Assembly (NCBI GenBank): GCA_905250025.1
Contig: CAJNOJ010000301.1
Location: 57,189 to 121,188, forward strand
Reading direction: 5' to 3'
Source of the DNA: Adineta ricciae
Lineage: Eukaryota; Rotifera; Eurotatoria; Adinetida; Adinetidae
Length of the DNA: 64,000 nt
A model generated the notes under the pieces. The model ran no database searches, was not told where the DNA came from, and saw only the letters and a list, made by a program, of their open reading frames with translations. Position numbers and translations under genes: made by a program. Each line of letters opens with the position of its first letter. The stretch's first letter is position 1. Positions 10,530 to 23,541 of this stretch are shown here, piece after piece.

Positions 10530-13173
10530 TTATGAAACAAGACTATGTGGTAACGAACGATTAAAAGAAGATTTTCTTTGTTGTGATTGTTCTGTTGGCA
10601 ATGGATTTGGATTTGCTGTTGTTGTTGTTGTTGTTGTGGTTGATGATGATGATGATGAAGAATGTGGTGATGTGGTTGGAGGAATCATATGTTGAGTTTC
10701 ATGTGTTGATGAAGGAAATGGTGATGAAGGATTTGGAGAAACAGATAAAGGTAAAGAAGTTAAAGGCGAAGGACGTGATGGAATCGAAAATGGAGTTGCT
10801 GGTGATGAAATACTGAATGGAGTTTGTTGAGGAGAAAATAATGATGGATATGTTAGACGATCCAAAATTGATTCTTCTTTTGTTAAAAGATTTGTTGAAG
10901 ATTGAGGAGAAGAATTTTCAATAGAAGATGGTAAAGATAAGTGCATAAGTAATGGATCACATGTACTTTCTAATCCTGTTATTCGATCTAATTAAAAAGA
11001 AAAAGAAAAAGAAATGACTGACATTAAGAAAAAAGAAGAAAAGAAATGAAAACCTTGTTGTTGATGTGGACTTGATTGAAAAGATGAAGATGTTGTTGTC
11101 GTTTGACGTATCGATGGATTTAATGTCGGATTTTTAGGAGATTGTATCGCACGTTTTGTTTCATGTTCATTGATAAATTGAATAAGATCTTCAATAACAT
11201 TGATTTCTTCTTCACGTACACGAATTTCTGCTTGTTTACACAATCGACGTTCGTTTAATTTCTCTTTCATTGTCGATCGATATAAATCATTATCAAGTTG
11301 AGATAAAAATGACTAAAAAACACATTTTTCTAAAGAAATTTTTTGTTTTCAAAAGAAAAAAAGCATACGGTTATTTGGGTGTCAGCTGAAGTATTTCCTG
11401 TTGGTAATTTTGGTGGAACAATTACATTTGTTGTTGTTATTGGAGATTGAACTGAAATCAGCAAAGAATTTCAATAAAGACGATTAATTTTTGGATTTTA
11501 CTTGAATTAATTGTCATTTGAGAAGAATTTGATTTATTCGACGAATGTCTTTGGATAAAATCAGTTGAACTAAACACAAAAAGAGATGAAGGAAAATGAT
11601 GAGAAACGTTTAAGAAAAAGTACTTTTGTAAAGGATTTGAAATACAAAGATAACTTTCAGGTTTTCCCGTCCATGAATTGATTTGAACTTGACAATTTGT
11701 TTGAATAAAAATCCATTGTTGTCCTTTACTTAGAAATCGATATGGTTCACTTTTTCCACTTCCATTTTCTTTCCCTAAAATAAAAAATTTCATATAAAAT
11801 CATTTGAAAATGCGTCAAACAAACAGATTTGTTGTGCACGAAAAATAATCGGCAAATCATCTGGATGAACAAAATCAAAAAATGTATGTCCGATCAATTC
11901 ATATGAACTATAACCAAGATATTGTCGAGTACTTGAAAAAAAAGAGAAAAAGAAATGAGAAAAAAGAAAATGCGAAAACGAACTTTATATCGATATGAAT
12001 AAATCTTCCTTGAAGATTTAATCGAATTGAAAATTCGTTTATTGAGTGATGATTTGTTATTGTTAATGAACGATCTAAAGTTTTCACTTGAACAATTGAC
12101 ATTAAGTATTTCTCATCGTTTTCTTCATCTTTTCTTTTAACTAAAAAAACGAGAAAACAAATTCCATTTGATTTTTCTTTTGGCAAAATCAAACTTTGTC
12201 GAAATGCTCCGATGATTGTACATTGTTCATATTCATCAATTGTTGCTCGTCTCCATGATAAATGACACTTTTCAAGAACTATTCACAATCAAATTAAATC
12301 TTTTCTTTTAGTTTGTTTTTCAAACCTTTATGATCTTTTAAAAGATAATCACGTAAATGATCATGATCACGTGGAAGAATTAATTCGAATAATGAACGAT
12401 TTAATAATTCATTCTAAAAAGAAAAATTTCGGAAAAAGTTTTTCATCAAAGAAAAGAAAATGACTTGAGAATAGTCGAGTAGTGAACTAATATTCCTTGA
12501 AACATAAACAATTTGTCCATTATGAGGATCAGATTTAGCAACGAGAAAAAAACAATTCATTGACTAAAAGAAAAAATGTCGTTTCTTTTAGATTCGATTG
12601 AATATATTTGATTTTACTTCAATAGTCGTTTGAATCCATTCTTCGTTTGTTACTAAATTTGTCGGTGGTCTCCAGGAAATATCCAATATTTCTTCATTTT
12701 CTTCATTTGTCGATTCACAATTTGTTTTCGAAAGATTTATTTCATGAGTTAAATCTATTTGACAAATCCAAATTTTCTTTTTACATTTCTTTTCTTCAAA
12801 CTTTACCATTTTGATGTTTTCTTAAATAAATGGCAGTTTCACGTAGAATCGATGCTTTGTCTAATTTATTTGTTTGATCATTTGATGAAACATCTTTTTC
12901 AATATTGAGAATATTTTCTAAATTTGCAATTAATTGACTAAATAAATCTCGGCGACGTTTTTCATTTTCATTTCGAAATTTTCTAAAAACAAACAACACG
13001 GATTTAGATAAGAATTCAACTTCAATATTTGTTCCTTTAACCTTTTTGATGATGATGGTTTTGTACTTTCACTAAAATGGAATCGTTTTTTTTTAAAAAG
13101 AAAAACTCGTTTTGATTTCTTTTTGGTTTTACTTTGAAAGTGTTCGTTTCGATTTGGGATTTGACGAACTCAT
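10530..13173 (-). CDS. CLOCK: CLOCK/NPAS2-like bHLH-PAS circadian transcription factor
   Basis: Thirteen exons join in continuous phase: 13173-13133, 13071-13042, 12982-12807, 12754-12618, 12563-12465, 12413-12326, 12278-11984, 11931-11825, 11774-11624, 11569-11502, 11451-11369, 11312-11054 and 10987-10530. The model gives 663 residues. Residues about 22-80 form a bHLH (RNENEKRRRDLF ... NKLDKASILRETAIYLRKHQ). PAS-A spans roughly 110-230 (MNCFFLVAKS, GQIVYVSRNISSLL). PAS-B spans roughly 265-375 and includes YRFLSKGQQWIFIQT, nearly the signature of CLOCK/NPAS2. A Glu/Arg-rich helical segment and a Ser/Thr/Pro/Gln-rich tail follow. CLOCK pairs with BMAL/ARNTL on E-boxes in the nucleus to drive circadian transcription. 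The start ATG was chosen because it alone supplies the basic region in phase through a 30-bp exon. The tail is shorter than in vertebrates. Orthology to CLOCK rather than another bHLH-PAS class is well supported by PAS-B. Confidence 0.9.
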
Positions 13174-13998
13174 TAATGAAGTTAAAACCACATGTTCTAA
13201 AAGCAAAAAAAGAGAAGATAAAAATATGGGTGATGGCGAAATTTCTTTTTGGTAAATACAAAGAACGTAAGAAAAAAAAAAGAAAGAACAAAAGAAAAAC
13301 GGGGCCTGCTGAAATAACTAATCATATCTAAAGAGAAAGTTTGGACTTGACTGAAATGAAATATAATAAGAAAAAAGAAAGAAATGTTTATGTCGTCATG
13401 TTTGATTCTGTCTTCGACGACTAAATCATAGGTCAGAAGTACATTGCGTTTAAATCATTTTCTTTTCTTTTCTTCTAGAAATTCATTTTTCGTTACTTTT
13501 ATCGTTTTTCGCCGTCGAGAATTTCTTCGAGAACATTCGATTTCTTCATATCATAGTTCGTCTATTCGAATCCAGATCAAGAAAATCAAATAATATGCAA
13601 ATTTTTAATGTTTAATTAAATTGTTTCTTTCAATCCAAGGTAAAATAAAGATCTTTATCTAAAATTAATTTCAAAGATTTTATTAATATTCTTTTTCTCG
13701 AAATTATTTCTGCAATTGTCTTTTTTTAGAAATCTTTTTAATGTAAATGAATTTTAAAAAAATCTGTTCAAAGTATTTTCTTTGGGTGGAATAATGTCAA
13801 TGTTGAAATATTTTTTTCCGTTTTAATCAAATGAAAAAAATAAAAGAGAATATAAAGAAGTTGAATGATTTATCTTTTAGATAAAAAAAACGAGTTGAGA
13901 AGAACCAAAAAATTATTAACATAAAAATGGTTCAATTTCTTTCATATCATCTCTAAGTTTTAACAAAGAAGAAAAAAAGTGTTTTCTTTTTTATCAAA
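13174..13998. other. Intergenic between MINDY3 and the CLOCK-like gene
   Basis: About 0.8 kb separating two minus-strand genes; it presumably holds the CLOCK-like promoter and the MINDY3 3' UTR. No RNA gene or repeat is recognised. Confidence 0.5.
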
Positions 13999-15563
13999 TT
14001 AATTTAAAGATGGTTTTATTTCATCATCCCATTTCATTTCAATAGTTGGCCATTTTGTTCGTAAAACTCCTGTAATTGGTAAATAACTTCCTTTAAAAAA
14101 GCAAAAATTTCTTTAAGATGCTTTTTGTTTCTCAAAAAAAATGAGTCAAACCTGGTTGAACAGGAGCAACAGCCGATGTTGGGATATCATTTCCGTATCC
14201 ATAATCTGAAATAATCGCTTCAGCCGAAGCATAACGAACCTTTTTATCTTTATTTGATCTCGGAAGACCATTGTAATGATAAAGAACAAATGGTTTTCCA
14301 TTTAATGGTCCAAATTGTTCATTGGTGGAAGTGAATTTCGTTTCATGAGAAAATAATTCTTGAAGAAATGACGATTCAGTGATAATTTGTAAATTATCTG
14401 GATCCATTCGTTGTTTTAATTGACTTATAGTTGGAATAGTTGATGTAAGTATCGATGATTGAATGATTTCATTGATAACTTGATCAAGAAGAGAATTTGC
14501 AATGAACCCATTCTTTTCTGTATCATATTTATGGAATACTATCAATGAGAAGGAAAAGCAAATCACTTTCAAATATTGAATCAATTAGAAAAGAATGATA
14601 TGAAATTCAAATCTTTGTTATGTTTCACGAATGAGAAATATTTGCTAATCGAAAAGTCGTTCAAGAGAAATAATTCAACATACTTTTCAAAGCTTTTTTC
14701 ATAGGTGTGTCATTTTCTTGTTCGACTAACGCTTGTTCTCTTGAAAAGATAACGGTTAAATGTGTTTCTGATCCCAAAATCCAAATAGGACTTTTGGGAT
14801 TTTTCAAAAACCATCCAACTTCTAATAATCGATAAATTTCTAATGAAGATAAAAATCCAATTGAAGCTTGTTGATGTATTCCGGACAATTTCAGTCCTGA
14901 AACATCTTTATCTCCATCAAAACAATGTGGCGTAGCAAAACCTGTAATTAATAGATTAGTTAAACATTGACTTCCATGTCCATATGCAACATCAATCAAT
15001 GGTAATGATGTTTCATCGTCAATTTCTTTTTTTAACAAATCAATTGTTTTGGTCATTAAACATGAATAAAGAAAAAGTAAAACACCGTAAGAATTTTTCC
15101 ACATTTGAAGTCGTGAGAAAATTTGTTGTTTCAAATCAACATTGGATTGACAAAGAGAAAATTGAATTTTCTCATGGAATTCTTTGACTGTGTACGAAGG
15201 TTTGTCATTGGAAAAATTTGCCAAATAGATTTTTTTATTGGATGATGATAATAAATGAAGAATTGATACAAGTGCATTTAGGAAATGAAGATCGATTTCA
15301 TCCGATGATGCTTGTCGCCAATTTTGATCACATCGTGAACAAAAAATTAATTCATTTAATAGATGTGCTTGAACTGTTGTTAAAACAGAACATGGTCCAC
15401 CTTCATGTTGAATAAATGCCGATGGTTCATCAATAGAAAATTGAAACGATTGAGACCATCGTTCAAATATCGACATTTCAATGTCATTTCCCCAGACAAT
15501 ATTGATTAATTCAGATGGTAATTTAATCAATTCATTCGACGAACTGTTGATGTTCGCTACCAT
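13999..15563 (-). CDS. MINDY3: MINDY3 deubiquitinase (FAM188A family)
   Basis: Three exons (15563-14684, 14538-14152, 14090-13999) give 452 residues, close to the length of the vertebrate protein. MINDY enzymes cleave K48-linked ubiquitin chains. The catalytic Cys is in EGGPCSVLTTVQAHLL (Cys58), and the catalytic His is in GSETHLTVIF. Other family blocks are ELINIVWGNDIE, NSYGVLLFLYSCLMTKTID, YGHGSQCLTNLLITG and LSGIHQQASIGFL. Exon 2 begins with the EF-hand-like segment HKYDTEKNGF and continues to VYHYNGL-type sequence (VLYHYNGLPRS). The end (TKWPTIEMKWDDE...PSLN) matches the family C terminus. All catalytic elements are intact. Confidence 0.93.
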
Positions 15564-18016
15564 TCTAAACCCAGAACAAACCGAAGAAACTTTGTTACTT
15601 AAAATGATTCAAGATTTTTTCCCTCTTCTTTTTTCCCGTATCACAATCAGCTCGTGAAAGGCCGAAATTTTCACCAATCAACTTTCACTTATCAACCATT
15701 ATTTAGTTACGAAATCTGTTGAAAATATTTTTATTTCGAGGTTTTTAACACTTCCAGTAGAATTCAAAAGAAATTTCACTTCTTTTGATAGATGTCACTA
15801 CATTCAAACAACCAATATACGATGCGAATACATGTGAAAACGGTTTCAGTTGAAGAACTATCGGAAACGTATTGAAGATTTGATATATTTTATGTCGAAC
15901 GACTAGGAATAATTTCGTGGGTACATTACGGATAAACAAAGTGTTAAGAGGAAACTTGGGAACATTGTAGTAGTCTCTGAATGACAACAGATTTTCCGGG
16001 TTTTGAATTCAGGTAATCCGCTATTATGTTCACGATTCCCACCTATTGAAGAATTATGAAATCTTATATGAAAAGGCAAATCTTTTTGTTTATACAAAAA
16101 TTCAAAATAGTAACAGTAAATAAAAGAAGAAAAAGAAACTTCCTGAAGAAATATTTACGTAGTTCAAGTTTTCTTTTGTATATCATCATTATCAATTTTT
16201 ACCCGTTGAATCAAAACAAGCATATAAATAATGTGAACACACTCTATCTATCAGTAAAGAGAAGCGCATCTTTCTCATTTTCTCTTGTTACCTCGAAACT
16301 ATCCTCGGACTTACGGATGGTTTAGTGTGCAACTTAATTACGCATCTCATTTTTTTCTGATTAACAGACAAAAGAAAGAGCCGATGTTCCCGATAGGAAC
16401 ATTTTTCAATACGATTTTTCGTTGATGATTACGGCATGTAGACTGGTACATTCATGAAATGATCATATGTAAAGACACTATACTATTATCTATCGACTCC
16501 ATTCGCTGTCATTTATCTTCTTTAGACTGTAACATGAGTCTTATTCAAATGACATCCACCGAACGATGTATTAACTATGTCTTATGTGTGCGTCTGTCTT
16601 GCTAATTTAGTTCACAACTCTAACATGACATATTGTTGTCATGTTTCCGAGTATTACGAACGAACGAACAACATTGATAATATTAATTATGGTTAGATTT
16701 TGAAGAATGAGATGTTATTATTTACTATGGAATTCCAAGAACTGTTTGTAATTGATATTAGAATAGCGTGACACAACAGAACAGTAAAGACAAATAGGAA
16801 AATTGATTTCTATTATATTTAAGATGATTTATGCGTGATCGGTGAAATCTAATTGGTATTTGTCAAATAATAATTGATTAAAATGAATTTTTCTTGTCCG
16901 AAGACGTCAAGTACTTTGATTAACTATTGAAAAGAACGAGAATGTGTTTAATGTAAAAGATGAATCTGTATACTATTTGAGTGAATCGTGTCATAAAAGA
17001 TTAACTTGGTCGGATGGTAAAGAATAAAGAATATCCTATATGATCTCAAATAATGTCAATACTTTCTATAGGTGAATGTCAAATTGAACAATGAGGCAAA
17101 TTATCTTTATCCCGATGACACTTTACGAGACAAAAATCTGTCATTTCAAATCGTTGATGGCTTAAGTTATCTTAAAATAGATTTCATTAATCAATGACAA
17201 AAGGTTTTCGAGGTTTCTGAGAGTATTTAATTAGAAAAAAGATATATACAGTCCAGGGGCAGTGTGATCTACTTGCAAGTAATCGTGATCGTGTTCAAAA
17301 AAAGTTTAACCATTAACAGAAATGTTCCTTCTTGATCGTTTCCAACCATGTCAATTTCAAACATGAAATGTCACCAACATCCTCAATTACTTTGTCCTAT
17401 TTCTAATTATCTCATCGAAGTCGAACAGGATCCGCGATAAACATACGATATTCTATTGATATAAATTGAAACCGTTCTTCCTTAATGTACTTATTGGTTC
17501 AGACGAACTTCTCTTTGGATATTTTATTCTTTAGAATTATTTCGAGTTTATAAATAAAACAAATGTTCCCGGTTACATTTACATCTTAATCAGAACGATC
17601 TCTTTTAGTCATGAAACCAATTAGAATAAGTATAAGTTGCTTTCTCGTTCTCGAATAATTATAATGTTGAGAAAAATGAACGAAAGCAATCATTCGAAAA
17701 TGTTTGTAAACGAGGATCTTTTGTAATATAGTTATTAAGTTGAAAAATAAACATCGTTCTGATGTGATTATTTCAATGTAAACGATAATATGTTCAGTCT
17801 GGAAAGAATTAAATTGTTTCATATTGGTAAAACAGTGAATACTTTTCGAATCCTCGAAAATGTCATTATTAATCTACATATAAATTGTCATAATAGAAGA
17901 TTTACAATGAAAATAAAATCTGTGATTTATTGTCCAAATAGTGATTCGATTTTAATGGAGAAAAACAAGGAAAATATCACAAAAGGAAAAAAAAGAGAAC
18001 AGAAAATATGAATTGA
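15564..18016. other. 2.4-kb intergenic region without a recognised gene
   Basis: Only short frames with no family resemblance. Composition is less A/T-run-rich than the coding neighbours. A 7-bp perfect inverted repeat (ATGTTCC-cgata-GGAACAT) lies at 16384-16402 and could form a small hairpin. No tRNA, repeat family or promoter signature was identified. Confidence 0.5.
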
Positions 18017-19784
18017 TCATCTTGATGAACGTGTTTGATATCCTGATATATTTGGACTTCCATTATTAACGATTTTTAATAGACGTATACTTGAACTATC
18101 TGTTTGTGTATTTCTTCGTTGATGTTGACTCATATGTAAACCCAATGATCCAAGTGAATTTCGATGTTCAACTGTTAAATATGGTAAAAAGATATGAAAA
18201 TGATGTAAACCAAGCATTTGAATAGCTGCTGAACGATAATGATTAACACCTAAGATGTATAAGAAAAAATTAATTCCCAATGCTGCGATATTTAATAATT
18301 CACTTAAACGTTTTAATACACGAATAATTATTAATGAATGAATTGAACAACGACGATTAAAATATGGAACTAAAATTAATGATAAGGTTTCAACAATAGC
18401 ATGAGGAAAATATAAAACTAAAAACATTAATGACACAGATGTTAATGTTCGAGTTAATTTCGATTTTAAATGTTCATTTTTTTGTCCAACAATTTGTCGT
18501 GGTGCGTGAATGACTTGTAAAATAGCTAAAAGAAACATATTTCTACAAGATAATTCATATGATTTTCTTAATTTACCCGCATTACTTGCGATTAAGATCA
18601 CACCTGGTAAAAGTGTATAACAAAGTAAATGAAAAATATAGATTTTCCATTGAACATATAAGAGAACAGCGAATTGTTTGTGAGAAGGTGAAATTCGACA
18701 TTGACAATTAAAATGATCTGATGTATTTTGTGTCTCATTTGAATAAAATTTGCCTTTAAATGCTGCACTATAACGATAACCCGATTTGCGACAAATCCAT
18801 TGTTGATAAATCAAATGTGGAATATTAATCACAAGCGAAAGACAAATTAAAACATAAATAATTCGTTTTGCACATTGTAAATTACAAATCTTTCGTGATA
18901 AATTTGGCCATTGTTTTGCCCAAGGATCACATAATAAGATTAAACGATCAAATGTTAATCCGACAATGGTCCAACATGCGAGTAAAACAGTAACATGACT
19001 TGAATATTCATAAATCTTACAAAGAACTGTTGATCGAAAATTTAAAATATTTATTGCAAATAAATAAACAAGTAAATTATTTAATGATTGTAAACATTCA
19101 AATAATAAAGAGACAAAATCAAATATCGCCAATGCACGAAGATATTGAACAAATGAATGTTGAGGTAATGCAAAACGACAAACAACCAAAAAACATATCA
19201 GATTTCCAATTAAACCAATCACACCAAAACATAATGTACCTAAAGGGTTTTTCAAACGACATATGAAACTTTTGATTAGTTCTCCCGTCGCTTCTTCTTC
19301 TTCTTCATCATCTGTTACGAGGACATATGTTAAACAGACATGCTCGATGATTAGAATATCTTGGCATATGCTTAAGGCACTGCTAAATCAAATAATAATG
19401 TCAATTACTCAGACAGACTTCTCCTCTGTTTTTGTACTAATTATATTAGAAAAAAGAAAATGAAGAGTAAATTTTGAATTTGAAAGAAGAAGAAAAAACT
19501 CGTGTTTTTCTTTCTCTATGAAAATATTTCCATAGAGAAATCTGTTCGAAGATGTTTCCTTTTCCAAAAGATCGCTCATGAGTATTTTGTTATTGATGAA
19601 GTCAATGAAGCAATTGTCATTTGAATGACATAAGAATTCGAAAATGGAAAAAGAACAATGAATGAAATCTATTCTTACCAATGATGTTAATCCACCACCA
19701 CCAAGAACCTGAATCATCATCCATGGCATAAGTTAACATCTGACCAGAATAATTTGTTCTTTGAAATTCTTGTGCACAATTCAT
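18017..19784 (-). CDS. Rhodopsin-family G-protein-coupled receptor, orphan
   Basis: Two exons join in phase: 19784-19679 encodes an extracellular N terminus with a tryptophan run, and 19311-18017 encodes the rest, 466 residues in all. Seven hydrophobic helices are visible, beginning with FGVIGLIGNLICFLVVCR (TM1 with the GN motif). TM3 ends in GLTFDRLILLCDPW, where DRL replaces DRY. TM7 reads NIAALGINFFLYILG, an altered NPxxY. An N-glycosylation-rich second extracellular loop with several Cys precedes TM5. The TM5-TM6 loop and the C tail are Arg/Ser-rich. It probably couples to G proteins in neurons or sensory cells; the arrangement resembles invertebrate peptide receptors, but no ligand can be assigned. 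The 365-bp intron is long for this region. Confidence 0.8.
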
Positions 19785-21952
19785 TTCGAATTAAATGTTC
19801 AAGAGAAAAATTTCGTTTAAAGAAAAAGAAACGATTTTCATCTAAAAACTAGTTATGTGTAAATTATTAGACAGATCTAACTAGATGCGTGTCGATGTTT
19901 GGAAAAGAAATACAAGAGTATGACGAGTGCTTTACTTCCTTTTCTTCTTCTTCTTCTTCTTCTTTTTTTCGCAGAAGGGAAAAAAAGCGACTGTCAGAAC
20001 AATAAGAACCCATTTCTTTTTCTTTCATCCATGCCTTTCGCTCTCTGTCTATCTTTTATTCCTACAATCCCACTTCGACTCATAAAGTTCACATCTTTCC
20101 ACTCCTCTATCAACTGGAAAATGAAAAGACATTGTGATAAGAATGTGTTCTTTCGAAACATTTCTATTGTCATTTGTATTCAACGTTGTTTTCTACTTAA
20201 AAGAGCACGATGAGTATCTGATGTTTTTATGTTAATCATTTTAGTCGACTTGTCTTCTTCTCTCTCATCATGTCCTCAATTAATTTTAATGACGAAAATA
20301 TTAATCATATTTAGAAAATATCCTGCCGACAAATGTTTTTCTAAAAAAGAACTCAACATGGTAAATCAAAGATGCAGAGAAAGATCTATTTTCGGCTAAG
20401 GAGTAGGAAAACATTGCAAAACACACACACACACACACACATTGAATAACATGTTGATGGTTTTTTCTTCTGATAAAAACAGGATTTTTTATACATTGAT
20501 GTCAAAAGAGAAGAAAACAGAAGGAAAAATCTGTCAGTTAGATGTTGCACCGATTCCAATATCTCTGTTTTGTTATTCTCATTGAAAACAATAGTCTTTC
20601 TATTTTTATCTTTCTTTTATTAACATTCTTTTGTATATACATAAATAAGTCACTGTCACAAAGAGAAAAATACGTAAGACAAATTAAATTCATTAAAATT
20701 TTCGATCTTTCTCAGAAAAAAAAAAACAAAAGAAGCCGAAAGAAAGATTTATAATTAATTAAATAGAAACGAAAGAAGAAAGATGAGAAAGTCCAGCATT
20801 TGTTTCTGATAATCAAAGAGAAAATGTCGTTAACCTAAGAACAGGTGAATGACATTCTCAAATCTGTCGGTTCTTTTGCTTGTGAAACCTTATTAAGAAA
20901 TCGAATCTTATCTTAGATGAGATGAATTATTTGATTTTATTTGAAAATTTCTTCGAGAAAACAGATGAATGTGACATTATGTCAAAAGATCTCCAATGGA
21001 AAAGATTTTACATTTATAATTAACATTTTTTTAAAAAACATTTATGAAATAAGAAAAGAAAGTATTAATTAATCTGATAAGTAGAAAAAGAAATCTGAAT
21101 AATTCTTGTCATGTTCTTCTATTAATCACTGAAAGATGATGTTCGAACGAAGAAAAAAAAAAGAATCATCTTGTCAATATTCCCTCGACCATTTTCATGT
21201 TTCCTGATGTTTTTTTTTCTAAATATGAAAGAAAAACGTTGTTTTCGTCTAAAACATCTCCAAACAACAGTTCTTCCGTTCTTACCCTCAACTTCCTTTT
21301 ACTATTTCACATTCATTTATCTTTCCTAATGCTTCAATAGGATGTTTCATCAGTACGTGAGCTATTGTAAGTGGTTACTTCTTCTATATCGAAGAATAAG
21401 AAAGAGATTTGTCCAACTGAATGATGTTGAAAAAAAAAGAGAATTCTTTATTCGTTTGAACACAAAATCCTATTGAAGAAAAATTCTTTTTCTTCGTAAT
21501 TCAATTTCTCGTGAATATATTTTATGTATTTCGATTGAAATTTGTTTTTAATTAACTGTCATGTTTATTAGACAAATGTTGAGAAGATAAACATCTTAAG
21601 ACGAGAATTGATCGTCTCGAATATTTTCATATGAGAAGAAGAAAATCATCTTAAATGTTTTTCTTTTGGATTTCAAATTCTTTGTATGGATAATTAATTG
21701 AAATATTCCTTTGAATTGACTTAAAAAGGAATCAAATTCATATTTTGTTTGAAAGCAAATCGTGAAATGAAATGGATTTTGTTGCCTTTAGAAATATTTC
21801 TAAATAATTAAATAAAACTAATTCCGACAAAGTTCCATAAGAACAAAATTTTCAAACTAATCGTCTCAGACGTTTTGATTTAACCTTGATGACCTTGTTT
21901 AATCCGAATAACAAAGAATTGAACAACAACAACAACAAGAAAAAAGACAAAT
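19785..21952. other. Intergenic region with a (CA)n microsatellite
   Basis: No coding signal is convincing across 2.2 kb. A perfect (AC)10 tract lies at 20421-20440. The right end should contain the 3' UTR of the PPIL1 gene. Confidence 0.5.
20421..20440. repeat. (AC)10 microsatellite
   Basis: Uninterrupted dinucleotide repeat, read directly from the sequence. Confidence 0.95.
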
Positions 21953-23368
21953 TTAATCAGTTTCTGTAATATAAGCTCTTAAAAGTGTAATATCATCAAT
22001 TGGTCGATCATTCTCTGTTGTTTGAATCATTGAAATCTTTTGTAAAACATGAATACCTGAATGAAGACGTCCAAAAATTGTATGTAATTTATCTAAAGAT
22101 TGTGCAGGTGCTAAAGTAATGAAGAATTGCGAACCATTTGTGTTGGGACCTGCATTGGCCATAGATAAAATTCCAGCACCTAAATAGATCAAAAGAAATG
22201 AAAAAAATCTAATTTACAACGGAAAAAAAAGAAATTTATTTTATTATCGAACGAGACTTTTTTGCTAATTGAATTTGGCTTTTTTTTTCTTTCTCGTCGA
22301 AAAAGAAAATTTTCTTTGCTTTTTTTAAAAATATCTTATTTAATTTAATGAAAGTTAAATAATTGTGATTCAGTCCGAGTTTTTCAAAGAAAGAATTGGC
22401 CTCGACTAAACAATCACATTAGAAATATTCAAATGTGAATTAATTTAATAGAATTTCTGATTCGATTTCGTCGTTTCGACGTGACTTTTTATCATTTGCT
22501 TTGATAATCAAGATCTTTCTAAAGAAGAAGAAGAAATAAAAACTGATTTTTCATGTCAATTCGATTAATACTCTCTGAACTATCGAAGAAAAAATAAACC
22601 TTCTGCTGTGTTTTTGTTAAAAGAATACAAAACTCGTTCATGTTGAAAAGAAGTCGATCGCTTTACTAATAATGTTTTCCAGTTGAAAATACAAGAAATT
22701 CGTTGAAGTAGAATGGATTATTCAATACGGAAAAGATTTCTATTCGACGAATGAAAATAGATTTAACGCACGAGAGAAATATTCTATTGAACTAAGATCG
22801 ACAAAACAATTAGGAAACAAATGTTTATTCATTTCTTCAACAAGAGATTTTGTCTCTTCCGCATATTTAATCTTCACATTGCTCAAAAATTGGAAAAACA
22901 GATTCGGACAACTAATATTCAAAGATCGAACCATTGACAAATACGAAAATCTTTATTCTCTTCGTATTCTATTTAAGATTATTAAATGAAAATGAATTTG
23001 TTAAACAAACCTGTATGTTTTAACAGAGGAGTAATTTCATCATTAAAATATTTTCCATAAATAGATGCTCCTCCTCTTCCTGTTCCAGTTGGATCTCCAC
23101 CTTGAACGATGAAATCTTTTACAACTCGATGTAATTTTGTTTGATTGTAATAACCACGTCGAGCTAATTCAGCAAAATTTCGACAAGTATTTGGTGCATG
23201 ATCCCAATAAAGTTCAACAATCATTTTTCCCATTCTAAACAGTTTTTTCTTCTTCTTTTTCTTTTTCGAAATCAAAATTCAATTTACATACGATGTTTCT
23301 AAAGTAACAAAAGGTGGTTTCCAATCATCCGATGGAATTGATGAATCATTCGAATGAACTAAATGCAT
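21953..23368 (-). CDS. PPIL1: Peptidyl-prolyl cis-trans isomerase PPIL1 (cyclophilin)
   Basis: Three exons (23368-23292, 23234-23011, 22179-21953) give 175 residues. PPIL1 is a nuclear cyclophilin of the spliceosome, associated with SKIP. The N terminus DDWKPPFVTLETSMG matches PPIL1 specifically. Core blocks are VELYWDHAPNTCRNFAELAR, YYNQTKLHRVVKDFIVQGGD, GTGRGGASIYG, MANAGPNTNGSQFFITLAP and HTIFGR. The active-site residues Arg (LHRVVKDF), Phe/Met (FIVQGG) and Gln/Phe (GSQFFIT) are present. Intron 1 is 57 bp, but intron 2 is about 831 bp, the longest intron in the window. A chance-like frame on the same strand inside it (22934-22740) shows no recognisable family. Confidence 0.95.
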
Positions 23369-23541
23369 TGCGATTTCGATTCTAGAAAATATCAAACGAA
23401 TTAAATATTGTTTTTTATTCATTTACTTTCAACAAATTTTATTAGTTAAATGAGTTTTTTTTTCAAATGTTAAATATTTATTTTCGATTTTGATACAGAT
23501 ATTTAACTGTTCAAATAAAACAAAACTAATCTGACAAAAGA

